64,000 nucleotides of DNA from Aselliscus stoliczkanus. Its lineage: Eukaryota > Chordata > Mammalia > Chiroptera > Hipposideridae. The DNA lies in assembly GCA_033961575.1 (NCBI GenBank), contig CM066727.1, forward strand, positions 117,478,434 to 117,542,433, read 5' to 3'. Each line of letters starts with the position of its first letter. The stretch's first letter is position 1. The notes below the pieces were generated by a model, which made no database searches, was not told where the DNA came from, and worked only from the letters and a program-made list of their open reading frames with translations. This document shows positions 10,330 to 21,475 of the stretch, piece after piece. Both the position numbers and the translations under genes were made by a program.

Positions 10330-11040
10330 GTAGCCAGAATCCTTCAATGATTTCTCATTGTAACTAGGATAAAGTCCAAACTCCTTATAACAGGTTCACC
10401 TGCCCTCACTTTACCTGAATAGTCTCATCTGTCCCCACTCCCCTAAGTTCTTAAATTGTGTGCTTCATCACAGAAACTCCCTTTTGGTTCTTATGTGTTC
10501 TGCCGTCACTTCAGGGTGTTTGCCCAGGCTGTGCCTCCATTCACTACACAATTTTTGTCGAGCACCTGCTATATGCCAGGCACCATAATGGGCTCATCTC
10601 CTTCTGCATGGAATCTTCCCCCTACCCCATCTTAGCCTAGTTACCACTTACTCATCCTTCAGGACACAGGTGAAACCTCACTTCCTCCCAGAGCCTTACC
10701 TGATGCCCTTCCTTAGGCAGGTTGGAGGCCCGTGCATTCCCATAGCACCTCGTATGTCTCTTTATTTTTTTATTTTTTTTTTTTTTGAGGGCAGTGTCAC
10801 TGGCCCTCATATGTGGGTCCAAACCGGGGCCGCTGGCTTCCGAAGCCAGCGCTTAACCACCGCGCCACTCGGTCGGCCCTCGTATGTCTCTTATCACTGC
10901 ACTTTTATAGAGTTTCTTTTGCCTTTATCCTCAGACTTCAAGTGTTAAGAGCACAGGGTCCCCATCTGCTTTGACCATTTCTGTATCCTCAGCTCCTAGC
11001 TTGTCACATAGCAGGCACTCATTGAATGGCTACTGAGTAT
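10330..11040 (+). repeat. L2 LINE 3' region, split by a SINE
   Basis: Sense L2 phrases in order: TAGGATAAAGTCCAAACTCC, ACAGGTGAAACCTCACTTCC, CCAGAGCCTTACCTGATGCC, then after the SINE TCTGTATCCTCAGCTCCTAG and CACATAGCAGGCACTCATTG. The SINE at 10763-10877 interrupts it at CCTCGTATGTCTCTT, which is duplicated on both sides. Confidence 0.88.
10763..10877 (-). repeat. tRNA-derived SINE, tail type B, with 15-bp TSD
   Basis: On the minus strand: GGCCGACCGAGTGGCGCGGT head, TTAAGCGCTGGCTTCGGAAG, and tail ATATGAGGGCCAGTGACACT followed by oligo-A (T-run on +). The perfect 15-bp duplication CCTCGTATGTCTCTT lies at 10748-10762 and 10878-10892. It differs from type A by the tail after the B box. It is nested inside an L2. 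Confidence 0.95.
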
Positions 11041-11144
11041 AAGAAAATGATCTCACAGCACATTTCAGTATTGCATTGTGTTGCTGTTTTAGATTAGGAA
11101 GGGACCCCGGAGATGCCTCAAGCTCAAACCCCATTTTTCTCATT

Positions 11145-11830
11145 CTTTTTATTCAAAAATATTTTTATATAGATATCATTCACATACCATAAAATGTATC
11201 ATTTAATGTATATAATTCAGTGGGTTTTAGTATATGACAAGGTTGCATTACCACTGTCTAATTCTAAAACATTGTCATCACCCCAAAGAAACTCCATACC
11301 CATTATCAGTCATCCCTTGTTTCCCCCTCTCTCCAGCCCTAAGCAACTGTTACTCTGCTTTCTATCTCTATGGGTCTGCCTAGTCTGGACATTTCATATA
11401 AATAGAATCAATAGAATCATACAATATGTGGACTCTTGTGTCTGGCTTCTTTCATGTTTACAAGGTTCATACCTATAGCGTGTATCAATACTTCATTCCT
11501 TTTTATGGCTGAATAATATTTACATTGTAGGGATTTACCACACTGCATTTATGCAGTCATCAGTTGATGACTGAGTATTTGGGTTGTTTCCACCACTTGG
11601 TTACCGTGACTAGTGCTGCTATGAGCATTGGTATATACACTTTTGTGTGAGCATTCATTTTCAGTTCTTTTTGGTATATACCTAGGAGTGGAATTGCTGG
11701 GTCATATGGTTACTCCACATTTAACTTTTTGAGCAACTGGTAAACTGTTTTCCAAAGTGGCTGTACAACACTTCAAATTTCTCCACATCTTCATCAACGC
11801 TTGTTATTTTCCTTTTTTCTAAATTAAAAA
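11145..11830 (-). repeat. L1 ORF2 end / 3' UTR, antisense
   Basis: Read backwards it gives ACCATATGACCCAGCAATTCC and ACTCCTAGGTATATACC, the end of L1 ORF2. The 3' UTR follows towards the left (plus-strand phrases AAATGTATCATTTAATGTAT, TTCATTCCTTTTTATGGCTG and TCTATGGGTCTGCCTAGTCT). It belongs to an old L1M-type family, is 5' truncated at about 11830, and carries no intact frame. Confidence 0.88.
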
Positions 11831-11924
11831 AAATAAACGAACTTTTTAATCCTACCTATTGGATGAAGCCCTTCTTTCTTACTAATACTTTGTGCCCCTT
11901 TATGGAAAAGGAATTTGGGGTTTT

Positions 11925-12095
11925 TTTGCCCTTGACCTTGGACATGCTATTTAACCCATGGTGAACCTCTGTTTCCTACAAGGGCTAATAATTTACCTCA
12001 TGGTTCATTGTAGGGACAGAAGGAGGTGATGGATACAGAGTACTTAACACAGTGCAGGCACATGGTCAGTAGTCAGTGGATGTGAGATGTTGTGA
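11925..12095 (+). repeat. MIR SINE fragment
   Basis: CTTGACCTTGGACATGCTAT, GAACCTCTGTTTCCTACAAG, GGCTAATAATTTACCTCATG and TACTTAACACAGTGCAGGCA follow the MIR core and tail order. Confidence 0.8.
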
Positions 12096-13455
12096 CCAGC
12101 TTCTAATGAGCGTCTCTGCATCCAGGGATCTCTGTAGAGAGGGAAGGTGAAAATTTTTCAGCTCAGGCTTTGGCTTGGTTGGTGGCCCCTTCAACGAGAG
12201 CAAGTGCCTATGGCAATGAATTGGGGGATGGGGCATGGAGCAGCAGGAAAGGCCCCAAAGCCCTGGAGTTCAGAGGTCTCTCTGGCCTCCTGTGCTGTGT
12301 CCATATCTAGTGTTTGGGGTGTGGGAGGTCACTCACAGGCCTGCCTCCCACAGTAATGTCGGGGGCGGGGACCTCTATCATAAACAAGGTGGGCCTGGAT
12401 ACAGGAGCTGCTTTGGCTGTCCCCTTAAGATGCTTTGGTAGGTCTGCGTGGAAACACTTGGCAAGCTGAGAGTAGTTTTTGCAAGCCAATTGATTCTTTT
12501 TAGTACTTCTGTGCCCTGCCGAGTCACTCAGCTCATAGTATTTCATGGTCACTTCGTAATAAGAGCTTTTCTTCTTCTTCATTCCTGCCAAGCAGGCCTT
12601 TGGGAAAAGTACCTCGCCATGCCTAATGCAAAGGCAGCAGAAAGAGAGGTGGTGACATGACCCTTCTGTAGCTTTGCTGTCACTACTTGGGACAACAGAG
12701 TTCCTGTTTCATCAGGGATCAATAGCTTGGCCTCTAAAACCGGAGGAGCAAGGAGCAGCCTGGTAAATGTGTTCCCTCTCCCAGGACCCTGTCCCCCCCC
12801 CACCCCCACCCCCCGATCTCTGAGCAGTCACAGTGATGGGGCACATTGTATACTCATCCAATAGTCAATTGATTCAAATTCCTGATAAAAACACCCAATG
12901 TGCCTCCTAGGAAACTTTCAAAGTAAATTAACTCAGACTTTCCTGTTTCCTATTTCCTGCTCACAGTGAGAGGTTTTACGAATCTGCCCTGATTACCACT
13001 TGTGTGCATTCCAGTTCAAGGCACCAGGACAAGCAGGATGTTTAAGAGCACGTTGGACCCAAGAATCCTCCTCTCCAATGCCTCTGGAGACTTGCAACAA
13101 GTACAGGCTAAGCAATTTCAGCACTTCTGCTGTTGGGTTTGGATTAATTAGTCAAGGGTTGGATTAATTTAGACCAGGGGAAATACGAGTTAGGAGGGTG
13201 ACACAGAAAGAAAGAATCCTGGAGCCCAGAAATGGGACATATTGATAGTGAACATCAGTGGTCAGGGCACAGCTCTGTAAAATGTTTCCTCATCTGAAAA
13301 GTGGGGAGTTAGACTAGAGTGTCCAGGTCTGTCCTTATTGCCTTTGAGTAGTCACAAGAGTGAAAGGAACAATAATAGTAGGTGATCTAAAACTCAAGAT
13401 TTTTAGGTTGGGTGGGGGAAGAAGGGGAGGAAGCCGGCTTTCCTTCCCTGCCACC
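12096..13455. other. Unassigned non-coding stretch
   Basis: About 1.3 kb without a recognised repeat, apart from a C-rich run at 12788-12815. Open frames reach 94 codons on the minus strand (12307-12591) without a recognisable domain. Nothing else is supported. Confidence 0.5.
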
Positions 13456-13533
13456 CTTCCTTCCTTCCTTCCTTCCTTCCTTCCTTCCTTCCTTCCTTCC
13501 TTCCTTCCTTCCTTCCTTCCTTCCTTCCTTCCT
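13456..13533. repeat. (TTCC)n microsatellite, about 19 units
   Basis: A perfect run of TTCC units for about 77 bp. Its purity implies recent length change. It is the polypyrimidine counterpart of the purine tract at 285-491. Both strands read as open frames (Leu-Pro-Ser-Phe or Lys-Glu-Gly-Arg repeats), which are artefacts. Confidence 0.97.
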
Positions 13534-13904
13534 GGCCATGTGAAAAATGTTTTGACTGAATGATTAGTCAGGAACCAGCACATACAACTGATGCCTCTTG
13601 GGTGTCTTAGAGAATGTAGGGTCTGTGATATTTTCAGAAGTGGAACATATAGGTAGAAATATACTCATATGTGTTGGTTGGAGACAAGGGAGGTTTATCT
13701 GAGAGCAGTTTTTAAAGAAATAAAACCATGGAAAACTCAATGAAATGTGATCTTCTTTTCCAATTATGATATTTCATTTGTTGGACTCTTATCATGTTCC
13801 TTGATCTTTTTTTATTTAAGTCCACAAGTATTTTTAGGTATACTTGTACTTACACATTGGCATTCCCACTCTGTTTTCAGAGTAAAAAGTCAGATGGTAT
13901 TTTG

Positions 13905-13950
13905 GTTAAGTGAGAGAGAGACAGAGGGAGAGGGAAAGAGAGAGAGAATA
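13905..13950. repeat. GA-rich low-complexity tract
   Basis: A short purine-rich run (GAGAGAGAGACAGAGGGAGA and similar) ending in AATAAAATAT. Confidence 0.85.
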
Positions 13951-15786
13951 AAATATATTTGTTCCATGTAGGCAGCCAGCCTGAAACAATAATCTAAAAC
14001 ATGTTTTAGGGCACCAACTTGGTCCCTAGCAATAGCTGGAGCACTGGGTGTGCATATAACAACACACTCAGGCATCTCAAACACATCCTAGGTGGATCTG
14101 AGGATTCTAAATTTCCTCCCTTGAATATTATGGAAGGAAGAAAATGTGCACATGAAAGATGGGATTTTTCCTTAGACTGAGACTGGAGACCTGGTTGGAC
14201 ATAGGGATGCTTTTTTCCCTTCATTTATCTAAGCTCAACTCAGCCAGTTCATATCTACAGCAGAGCTGAAAACAGACCTGGGAAACAGCAGTCTTGGTAC
14301 TGTGTGAAAGGATGCTTTTGGATTACAGCATCATATTGAGTTGTCTTGATGGATTTAATGAGCCACACAGCACTTGCAGCACTACCCTTTCCGTATCCTT
14401 TGGGCTCTAACTACAGGCCATTCGGTTATTCTGAAACATTGTTCATAATGTCCCAAATAGCCAAATGGTAGCCAAATCTCCATCCTGTGCTGTGTAAGAG
14501 AGACTTCTGCAGGGTGGTCTTTTGCATCCTGCCTCTGAGAAGGCCAAACTTTCACCAGAGCTGTTAGGCAAAGTGGCCGAGGGGGCTACACTGAGGTTTG
14601 TGCTTTCTTGGCAGCTGTGACAGATGGCCGAGTTGAAGACCCACCATGCCCACTGTACCCAAATCCCTTCTGGGTGCTGTGGTAGCATACAGAACAGGGT
14701 GGAGGAAAGTGAGGAAAAGAGGGAGGAGGGCCGCGAGTGCGTGTAATACAGGCGGGAGAAATTTTCTTACCACGCGACCGCCAAAACAGACGGGAGGGCA
14801 GCGAGTTTTTCTTAAAGTCCTCCAAAATATGTCTTCGAATTGGGCTACTTTGTGTTTGATTTTTCTCAGGTGACCTCAGCAGCTGGCCCTCCTCCTAAAA
14901 CCCTAATTGGATTAATGGCTTTCAGCCACTGAGTGCTGGTATTTCATTAAAACCACACATTCACCTCAGGAAGGGCATACCCCCAAGTGTTTTGTTAGGG
15001 TGGTGGGGTTATGGATGTTTTCCCCTCCTTTTCTAAACCTTAGGTACATACTATTAGTATGTTGCTTTAAAAGAGAAAGTACTTATATTAAAAATAACTT
15101 CAGTTTTTCCCAAAGCTCATTAAGACTAAACAGGCTCATCATCACCAAAAGATCCTTTAAAAACACTGTTTGGTGATTAAATTGTAAATGAAGCAAAAAC
15201 ATATACATTAATTTTTTCCCACCAGGGAAGTGATTACATGTTTATCTTGCTGAAAATATTTGTAAATTCGTTGAATATATTTGTAAAACTTATTTTGTTA
15301 AAAAATAAAAAGCTTTGAAACCAATGCTGAAGGTTCTAGGTCTTGGAAAGGAACTCAGACAAAACTGGGTTTGCACTTGGACTTGTCATGTGTTTGGACT
15401 TTGCAATGAGTTCCCCCTAGAACAGGGGCAGGGAGGTGATAATTTGAGGTGCAGGAACATGTCATCACATGGTAGGACCTCACTGAGGTAGCACAGTCTT
15501 TGAAGACACAAGATGGGTGACATCTATACTAATGACTCACTGTGGTCCTGACCAGGTAACAGCCCTCCATCCTGAGTGCCAAATGGCAAAATGGTGATTA
15601 TTCCAGCTCTTTTCGACTCTATTTGGATGAGCAACCTGCACATAATTTAGGGTAAAAAACACCTTCCTCATTAGGATTAGTAATGATTGATCACAACAAT
15701 AGGCAGCGTGTTATCTGAGAGTTAGGTCGGGGAGCCCAGCTTGGCTGCATTTTGATTTTGGTTTGGGTTTCTGCTGAGATGCAAAA
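13951..15786. other. Unique stretch with CpG patch and AT-rich block
   Basis: No repeat was recognised across 1.8 kb. Two parts stand out. 14730-14805 holds nine CpGs in 76 bp, against a background with almost none. 14870-15330 is AT-rich with several TAAT-type homeodomain-like cores (for example CCTAATTGGATTAATGG at 14902-14918). Both are weak candidates for regulatory DNA; no gene is visible. Confidence 0.4.
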
Positions 15787-15806
15787 TTCTTAACTGGCAA
15801 TCTTTT

Positions 15807-15935
15807 TTTCTTTATTCCCCTCCCCCTCCCCCTCCCCCCACCTCCAAACTGTTGTTCTCAGTCTAGTTGTGGACTGAGAACTGGCCCATGTTGGCATTAT
15901 GATCATTGCGCTCTACCCAGCTGAGGCAATCGGTA
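15807..15935 (-). repeat. tRNA-like SINE (type C) with 17-bp TSD and G-rich tail
   Basis: It is bounded by a perfect 17-bp duplication, TTAACTGGCAATCTTTT (15790-15806 and 15936-15952). On the minus strand the order is GATTGCCTCAGCTGGGTAGAG (tRNA-like A box region), GCGCAATGATCATAATGCCA, ACATGGGCCAGT, TCCACAACTAGACTGAGAAC, a G-rich run, AATAAA and oligo-A. The module AGCGCAATGAT...CCAACATGGGCCAGT...TCCACAACTAGACTGA recurs inside the composite element at 51068-51535. The B box appears deleted compared with the tRNA-Ile SINE at 55755. Confidence 0.9.
15817..15839 (-). other. Potential G-quadruplex in SINE tail
   Basis: Four G-runs of 4-6 on the minus strand separated by single A bases, immediately upstream of the AATAAA of the type C SINE. 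This meets the usual G4 pattern; folding is inferred only. Confidence 0.6.
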
Positions 15936-15954
15936 TTAACTGGCAATCTTTTAG

Positions 15955-16738
15955 GCGACTGGGTGGGTGAGATGGGAAAGTCAGGATTCTTTCCTCTCTG
16001 CTCCTGCCATTGAGGGAGAGCATGGTGGCTCCCCGCACAGTGTGGTTTTTGCACAGTGCACAACCGGTTTGTGTTTGGGGGAGTGCCATCTAACAAGACC
16101 GCAAGCATCTCCGGAGCAGGGACCTGAATCTTCGACTGCTCTGCGAAGCCACCAGCACCAGAGCTTTTGTATACAGCTTGGCACTGTGCAGCCCACGCAG
16201 CCCGATGGAAGCTGATTTAGGGCACTAAAAAAGCTCACAAGGACTATTTTAAACAATGTAACTGTCATAAGTTCTGGACACTGAGCAGCTTTAGAGCTAA
16301 GAGCGGCGCTCCGGGGTTGGGGGTGGGGGTGCGCTGATGTGGCAGGGGTAGTAAGAACAGCACTGGTGGCTTTGACACACACGCACACTCCCCCAGGAAG
16401 CTCGTGTTCCTTATCTCTTGTTTCTAGAGAACATGGGCCCCCTGAAAGAGTGGTTCATCTGCCCTGATACTGCTGCTGAGCTGGAAAAACAGAAAGCTCT
16501 GTGGTTCTCTCGTTAGCACTTAGCACAGTGCTAGCTGGCTGATCAGTCTGCAGTCAGGTGTGCTGGAGAACACAGACAAAGCCAAGGGCAGCAGCTCGTA
16601 TCTGTCAGGAGGACACTGGGCTGGGACTGGAGGAGAAGGCCTGGATGGGCTTAGCCCTGGGCATTCTGACCCTGGGGTGCACCCGGAGGGTCCACAGTCA
16701 GAGGAAAGAAAGGGATTCCACTAGATACAGCCTCAACT
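15955..16738. other. Unassigned non-coding stretch
   Basis: Unique-looking sequence. A 135-codon frame on the minus strand (15981-16388) has no recognisable domain, overlaps frames on the other strand and has no exon-like context, so it is not called as a gene. Confidence 0.45.
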
Positions 16739-16739
16739 G

Positions 16740-16955
16740 GGCCAGTTTTACCCTCAGGGGATGGTAGTTGGCATTATCTGGAGACATTTGGGGTCGTAAG
16801 CACTGGGGAGATGGTGCTACTGGCATCTAGTGTGTAGAGGCCAGGGATGCTGCTAAACATCCAGCTGGGCACAGGACGGCCTGCTGCCACAGGGAGGCAT
16901 CTACTCCAAGATGGCAATGGTGTGAGGTTGAGAAACCCACCTCGAGAAGGATGCG
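16740..16955 (+). mobile_element. MER20-like hAT-Charlie remnant
   Basis: CATTATCTGGAGACATTTGG, GGTGCTACTGGCATCTAGTG, GTAGAGGCCAGGGATGCTGC, TAAACATCCAGCTGGGCACA and a GAGGTTGAGAAACCCA end follow the non-autonomous DNA transposon MER20 in order. It is about 215 bp, near full family length. It is an ancient immobile fossil; orientation is given relative to the phrases listed. Confidence 0.88.
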
Positions 16956-16964
16956 GGCTGGGTC

Positions 16965-18348
16965 GTTTGTTGGATGTGAGTTTAGGTGGCAGGCCGAGCT
17001 GAGCTGGGTGATTTTTAAAGCTCCTTCCTAGATCTTTTCTTGTTTTTCCCTAAAAAAACCCAAAAAACAAAAAACAAAAAAGTGGCAGAGAGTTGGACAT
17101 TGGGAGGCATGGATGAAAGTTGGGAAATTAGGATTGTTTTATTTTCTCGACTGAATGGTCACTATTAGCATTCAGGCATGGATTTTTTTTCCCATGAAGG
17201 ATGCTAAGAAATTATGACTCTTTTGGAGGCAATAGAAAAATAAATGGTTCAGGCTGACGAGGAAAGATTTGGGTTCAGTCCGCAAAGGTATTTTTCTGTG
17301 TGTAACAATGATAAGAAATTAGTCTAAGCTGCTGAGGAAAGTTATAAAATCACCTTTCATGGACAACCTTTAATGAAGTGAAACAGTATCATCTGGGATG
17401 ATGGGGAAAGCCCTGAACCCAGAGCAGGGTTGCTTTGAGTCTTGGCTCTCTCATCTTATCCTTTACACAGTCCACAGCATAAATAATATCAGTATTGCTA
17501 TTTTTTCCCCTAACACTCAGCTTCTCCTTGCATCTGCTCACCTCGCCCACTGTCTAGCCACGTTGGTTGGTAGACATTTAAATGGTTGCCAACCCTCCAC
17601 TTGCTTCTTTCTGCCCATCCCTACCTAGTTCCATCTCTTTTCTTCCTAGGATCATTGAAAACTTTCTAAGATGGAGGCTCACTCCGAATGCTGCCCTGTA
17701 ATTGTGACCCATCGGGGGTATAAACAAGTTGCTCATCACACTCCTACCCCACAGTGTGACTGAGGACTTGGCTCAGGAAACTTTGCAAGTCACGTTGAAG
17801 TTTGCTACCTTGTAGGATTGCAATGCTGTATCTAATTTGCTGACCAATATCATTATCCTTAGATCTTTCTTGATGTTCCTCCAAATCTCTTCTGCCTGCC
17901 AGAGTTCTGTGATTGAAGGGATTATTTCACTTGGAGAGTATTTTTTGGATAGATTTGATTTTTGTGGTCTCTGCCCCATGTTTGTTCCGGGGAGGAGGGG
18001 GGAGGAAATGATTCGATGTAATTTCTCTGCAAAGTTTTAATGAAAAAAAAAAAAGGAAAATATAGGATCTTTCTCCCCAGTCTCTCTTCTGACCTTATAT
18101 CTTCCACTTCTAGCCAAGGGTCTTTTTCCAGGCATCCTGGGCATAGTACTTATGTCCTTGTGTGGCCCACTTATCTTCATTTGGAGAAAACTCTGTGTCA
18201 TGACCACAGATTAAATCCTTCACCAGGCCAGCCGCCTTGCAATGTTTTTACTTGGCAAAAGTTAGAGATTTTGGATCCCTTTGTATAACTTAACCCTTAG
18301 AGTACATGTCTTTCTGTTGGTGGTTTATTTGTACTGTCTTTCCTGACG
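16965..18348. other. Unassigned non-coding stretch
   Basis: Mostly unique-looking, with A-rich runs at 17048-17083 and 18041-18059 that lack a SINE head. No gene was recognised. Confidence 0.45.
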
Positions 18349-18349
18349 G

Positions 18350-18580
18350 CTTGTTTTAAGAGTGCAGGCTTTAAAGTCAGTCTGACCTGGTCCTCATCCT
18401 TATTCTAACACTCACTCTATGACCTCAGGTGAGTTACCTAACCTTTCTATGCATTGGTTTCCTCGTCCATAAAATGAAATCAATGATAATACTGACCATC
18501 GAGAGTACTCGTGAGGATCAAATGAGTTAAATTACTTAACACAGAGCCTAGCACTAGTAATTACTCAGTAAACGTGCAAA
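18350..18580 (+). repeat. MIR SINE, nearly full length
   Basis: AGAGTGCAGGCTTTAAAGTC, TATGACCTCAGGTGAGTTAC, GGTTTCCTCGTCCATAAAAT, GAGGATCAAATGAGTTAAAT and GAGCCTAGCACTAGTAATTA match MIR order along its whole length. Confidence 0.92.
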
Positions 18581-20230
18581 ATTGTTACCCAAAGAGGTCT
18601 GATACAAAGAGAAACACATTGGAAGCTGAGATGTCATGAAACCTCTAGAATTCCCACTTGTTATTCCAATGATAACAATTTCTCACCCATTCCTTCACCA
18701 AGCAGGCCCCACTGTGAACACAGTTGTGATCCCGAATGGATGCCCATCCATGGGCCCTGTAGGAGAGGACGGACACCAGGGTGAGGGTCTCAACCCTGGG
18801 AGAGTGACCACGCTGTGTAACTCTCCTTGCCGTATTTCTCTGCCATCAGTTCTTGCTGTAGTTCTTGCTAGGGTGACATCGTCTCAAGCGTGTCATCCTT
18901 CCCTCCCAGTCCCAGTTGATTTATTGAGTCCATTTTGGTGAGCTCCAGTTTCAGAGTGGTCTAGAAACCATCTTTTCATTCTTTTTTAGGCCTGGCCCCT
19001 CGGACTTAAGGAGAATCCCACTTGTCTAGACACCAGGGAAGTGGATCCTTCTGACCTTGGCTTCCGGATGCTGTACTTGTTAAACATCTGCCAGCTTGGG
19101 ACCCAGTCCCTGCAGCAACATCAGCAGCTTCTTAGGAGTTAGTTGTGGAAGTGATTTGTGCCCTAGCTCCTGCCTTTCTTCCAGGCCCTTGTCTTATCTA
19201 GATGATCTATGGGATAGGACTCTCCAAGTAGCACATCTAAGGGAATTTGCATAAATTGGGAATGTTTACTTTGTGCTTTTTGTAAAAATTATTTCCTTTG
19301 GATATGTGCATGAGAGCTCGGCTCTCTGTGTGAGGTTAGGTTCTCGATACCCCCTGAGGGGCTCATTTAGCTCACAAACAACGAGATGCTGGTCATCCTT
19401 TAATCTTAGTAGGGGAATTCTGGAGTATCAGGGCCTAAAGAAAAAACTAGGATGGGAACAAGAGCTGAGGGGCTTCCTTAGCCCCAGTTACTGCATCAGG
19501 CCAGGAAGCAAAAGGCAAATAAAGACAACGAGTGCAGAGACAAAGCCATGGGAGACGGGGAGACTTTGCGGAGTCAGTGGGCAATGCGGTCAGTCTATAG
19601 GCCCCCTTCTCTGCACAGCACCCCAAATTCCTGATCTCAGCCCAAAACTTCTACTGGCCCACATAGCTGGACCAGCAGAATAATCTCCAAAGTTTATCAA
19701 ATGTGAGTTCAAACCGGCCTTGAATCTTCTCCTTAACTGTATTTACATGTGCTGATGCATAGCAGGTAACTCTTAGCAGAGCTGAGCCCAGTTGGGTCTG
19801 TCAGCATCTGTGGCTCACAGGCCACCAGGAGCAGACGATGACTAGCAAGGCTGAGGGGTCAGGTGTTGGATGTTGCTGTGAGGACCTGCTGACTCTCATT
19901 TCTCTGGAGTTTGCACTGGCTAAGGTATTTTGTAGTAGTTCTTAGGCCAGCAGAAAAATCCAGCGCTGTTTACTTCTGTTCATCTCAGTTCCATTTAACT
20001 CAAGTCAGGAAAGTCTTCAGTGATTGTCAATGACTGTGGAGGACCCTGGAACTTTACAGAGGGAAAAGGCAGTTTCTGCTCTCAGAAAGGTCTATGTAGG
20101 GGAGAGAATACAAAGAAAACAGCTCTGGTTTGGTGTGCGATGTGCCAGAACAGAGGCATGAGGGCAGCAAAGGGAAGGCAGGATTGCTGCCTGCCTGGGC
20201 TGGTGTGCGGTGGGATGGGAGGGGCAGGAA
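18581..20230. other. Unassigned non-coding stretch
   Basis: About 1.6 kb of unique-looking DNA. A 136-codon frame at 19273-19683 shows no family resemblance that I can identify. Its composition matches the surroundings and it is not called as a gene. Confidence 0.45.
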
Positions 20231-20234
20231 GAAC

Positions 20235-20580
20235 AGAGGACTCAGAAGGCTTCTTAGAGGAGGTGACAAGCTGAGACACAAGTAGGAGTTACTCTGGCAG
20301 ACATCCTGGGAAGAGGGAAGAACATGTGTGAAGGCCGGAAGTGTGAGGGACCCTGGTACATTGGCAGAGCTGCTAAGAATTCTGGATGGGTGAAGTGTAG
20401 GTTTCGGGAAGGCAGTCTGACAGGGAAGGTAGGGGAATGGCAGCGATGAGGAGGGAGAGGCAGGGATGAGGTGGGAGAGGCAGGCACCACCACTGAAATC
20501 TGGAAGCACCTCATGGGCCAGGCAGTTTTTAAGATGCAGGTGATAAGAGGCTCTTTATGATTTTGCAAAACTCCTTCTGG
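20235..20580 (-). repeat. L2 LINE fragment, antisense
   Basis: TTCTTAGAGGAGGTGACAAG, GAAGAACATGTGTGAAGGCC and GGTACATTGGCAGAGCTGC parallel the antisense L2 phrases 'gaggaggtgaca...', 'gggaacagcatgtgcaaaggcc' and the following segment. Divergence is high. Confidence 0.65.
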
Positions 20581-20599
20581 CCACAGTGTGAAGAAGGGA

Positions 20600-21248
20600 T
20601 TGGAAGCTGGGAGCAAAACCAGGCCTTCATCCTAAGGTGGCCCACATTGTTTAGCTAGAAATGGGCCCCCACTTCCCATAGGGACGCAAACACATTCTGC
20701 TGTGTCAGACAGATGGTTAATAACGGACGGGGATGCTAAGCCACGTTAGCTCTGTGCCCTTGGCTGGGAGTGAGCTGTTTCTATATTCTTTCTTTTGATG
20801 GATCCTTGCAAGGGTTAACAAAATAAAAAAAGAAACAGAGCTTCAGCTATGAGATATGTGAAAAGATCTTGTGAAAGAAAGCAGCCAGAAAATCTCAGGC
20901 AGAGAGCGGAGGAAGGAAAAATATGCAGAGTAACAATGGATTATAACAAAAATGTGAACCCTTGTCAGAGAGGACGTGTCTGACTCACTCTTTAATAGGG
21001 GACTCAGCAGAGAGAAGCATGCTGGCTGCCTGCTGACAAGAAAGGGGCAGGGGAATTTCAATAATCTGCGCTTAATTCATCTCAGTTTGTATTTTAAGGA
21101 TAATACAAAGAACTAACCACAGAAGTGGACGCTGATGTATTGGTTATCACTCTCAGTGGTGACACACTTGGTTATAATACAGAGTTGAGGCTAAGAAATG
21201 TCTTTGATGGTGTTGTCTTGGGATACAAAGAGTGTCAGGATTTATTAC
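20600..21248. other. Unassigned non-coding stretch
   Basis: No repeat or gene was recognised. Confidence 0.45.
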
Positions 21249-21249
21249 T

Positions 21250-21475
21250 GAGGGCTGACATTTATGAAGCACTTAGAATGTGACAGACACAGATCGTAGA
21301 GCTTCACATGTCACTCCTTTACTCCTCCCAGCAGCCCGGGAGGTGGCCGTATTATTAGCATCCCCATTTTACAGATGAAGAAACCAAGATGCAGAGCTTA
21401 TGTAGCTCGCCCAAGGTTACACAACTAGAGAGCTGGAGAACAAGGGCTGAAATCCAGGCAGGCTGGCCCCAGGGC
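21250..21475 (-). repeat. MIR SINE, antisense, nearly full length
   Basis: GACATTTATGAAGCACTTAG, CATCCCCATTTTACAGATGA, AGAAACCAAGATGCAGAGC, GCCCAAGGTTACACAACTAG and GGGCTGAAATCCAGGCAGGC give the full antisense MIR order. Confidence 0.93.

Noticed and set aside
13335..13583. Lys-Glu-Gly-Arg and Leu-Pro-Ser-Phe repeat proteins
   Set aside because: Direct translation of the TTCC microsatellite.
18041..18059. SINE A-tail
   Set aside because: A-run without any upstream tRNA-like head or flanking duplication.
19273..19683. 136-codon frame as a gene
   Set aside because: No domain, no Kozak or exon signals. Frames of this length are expected by chance in 64 kb.
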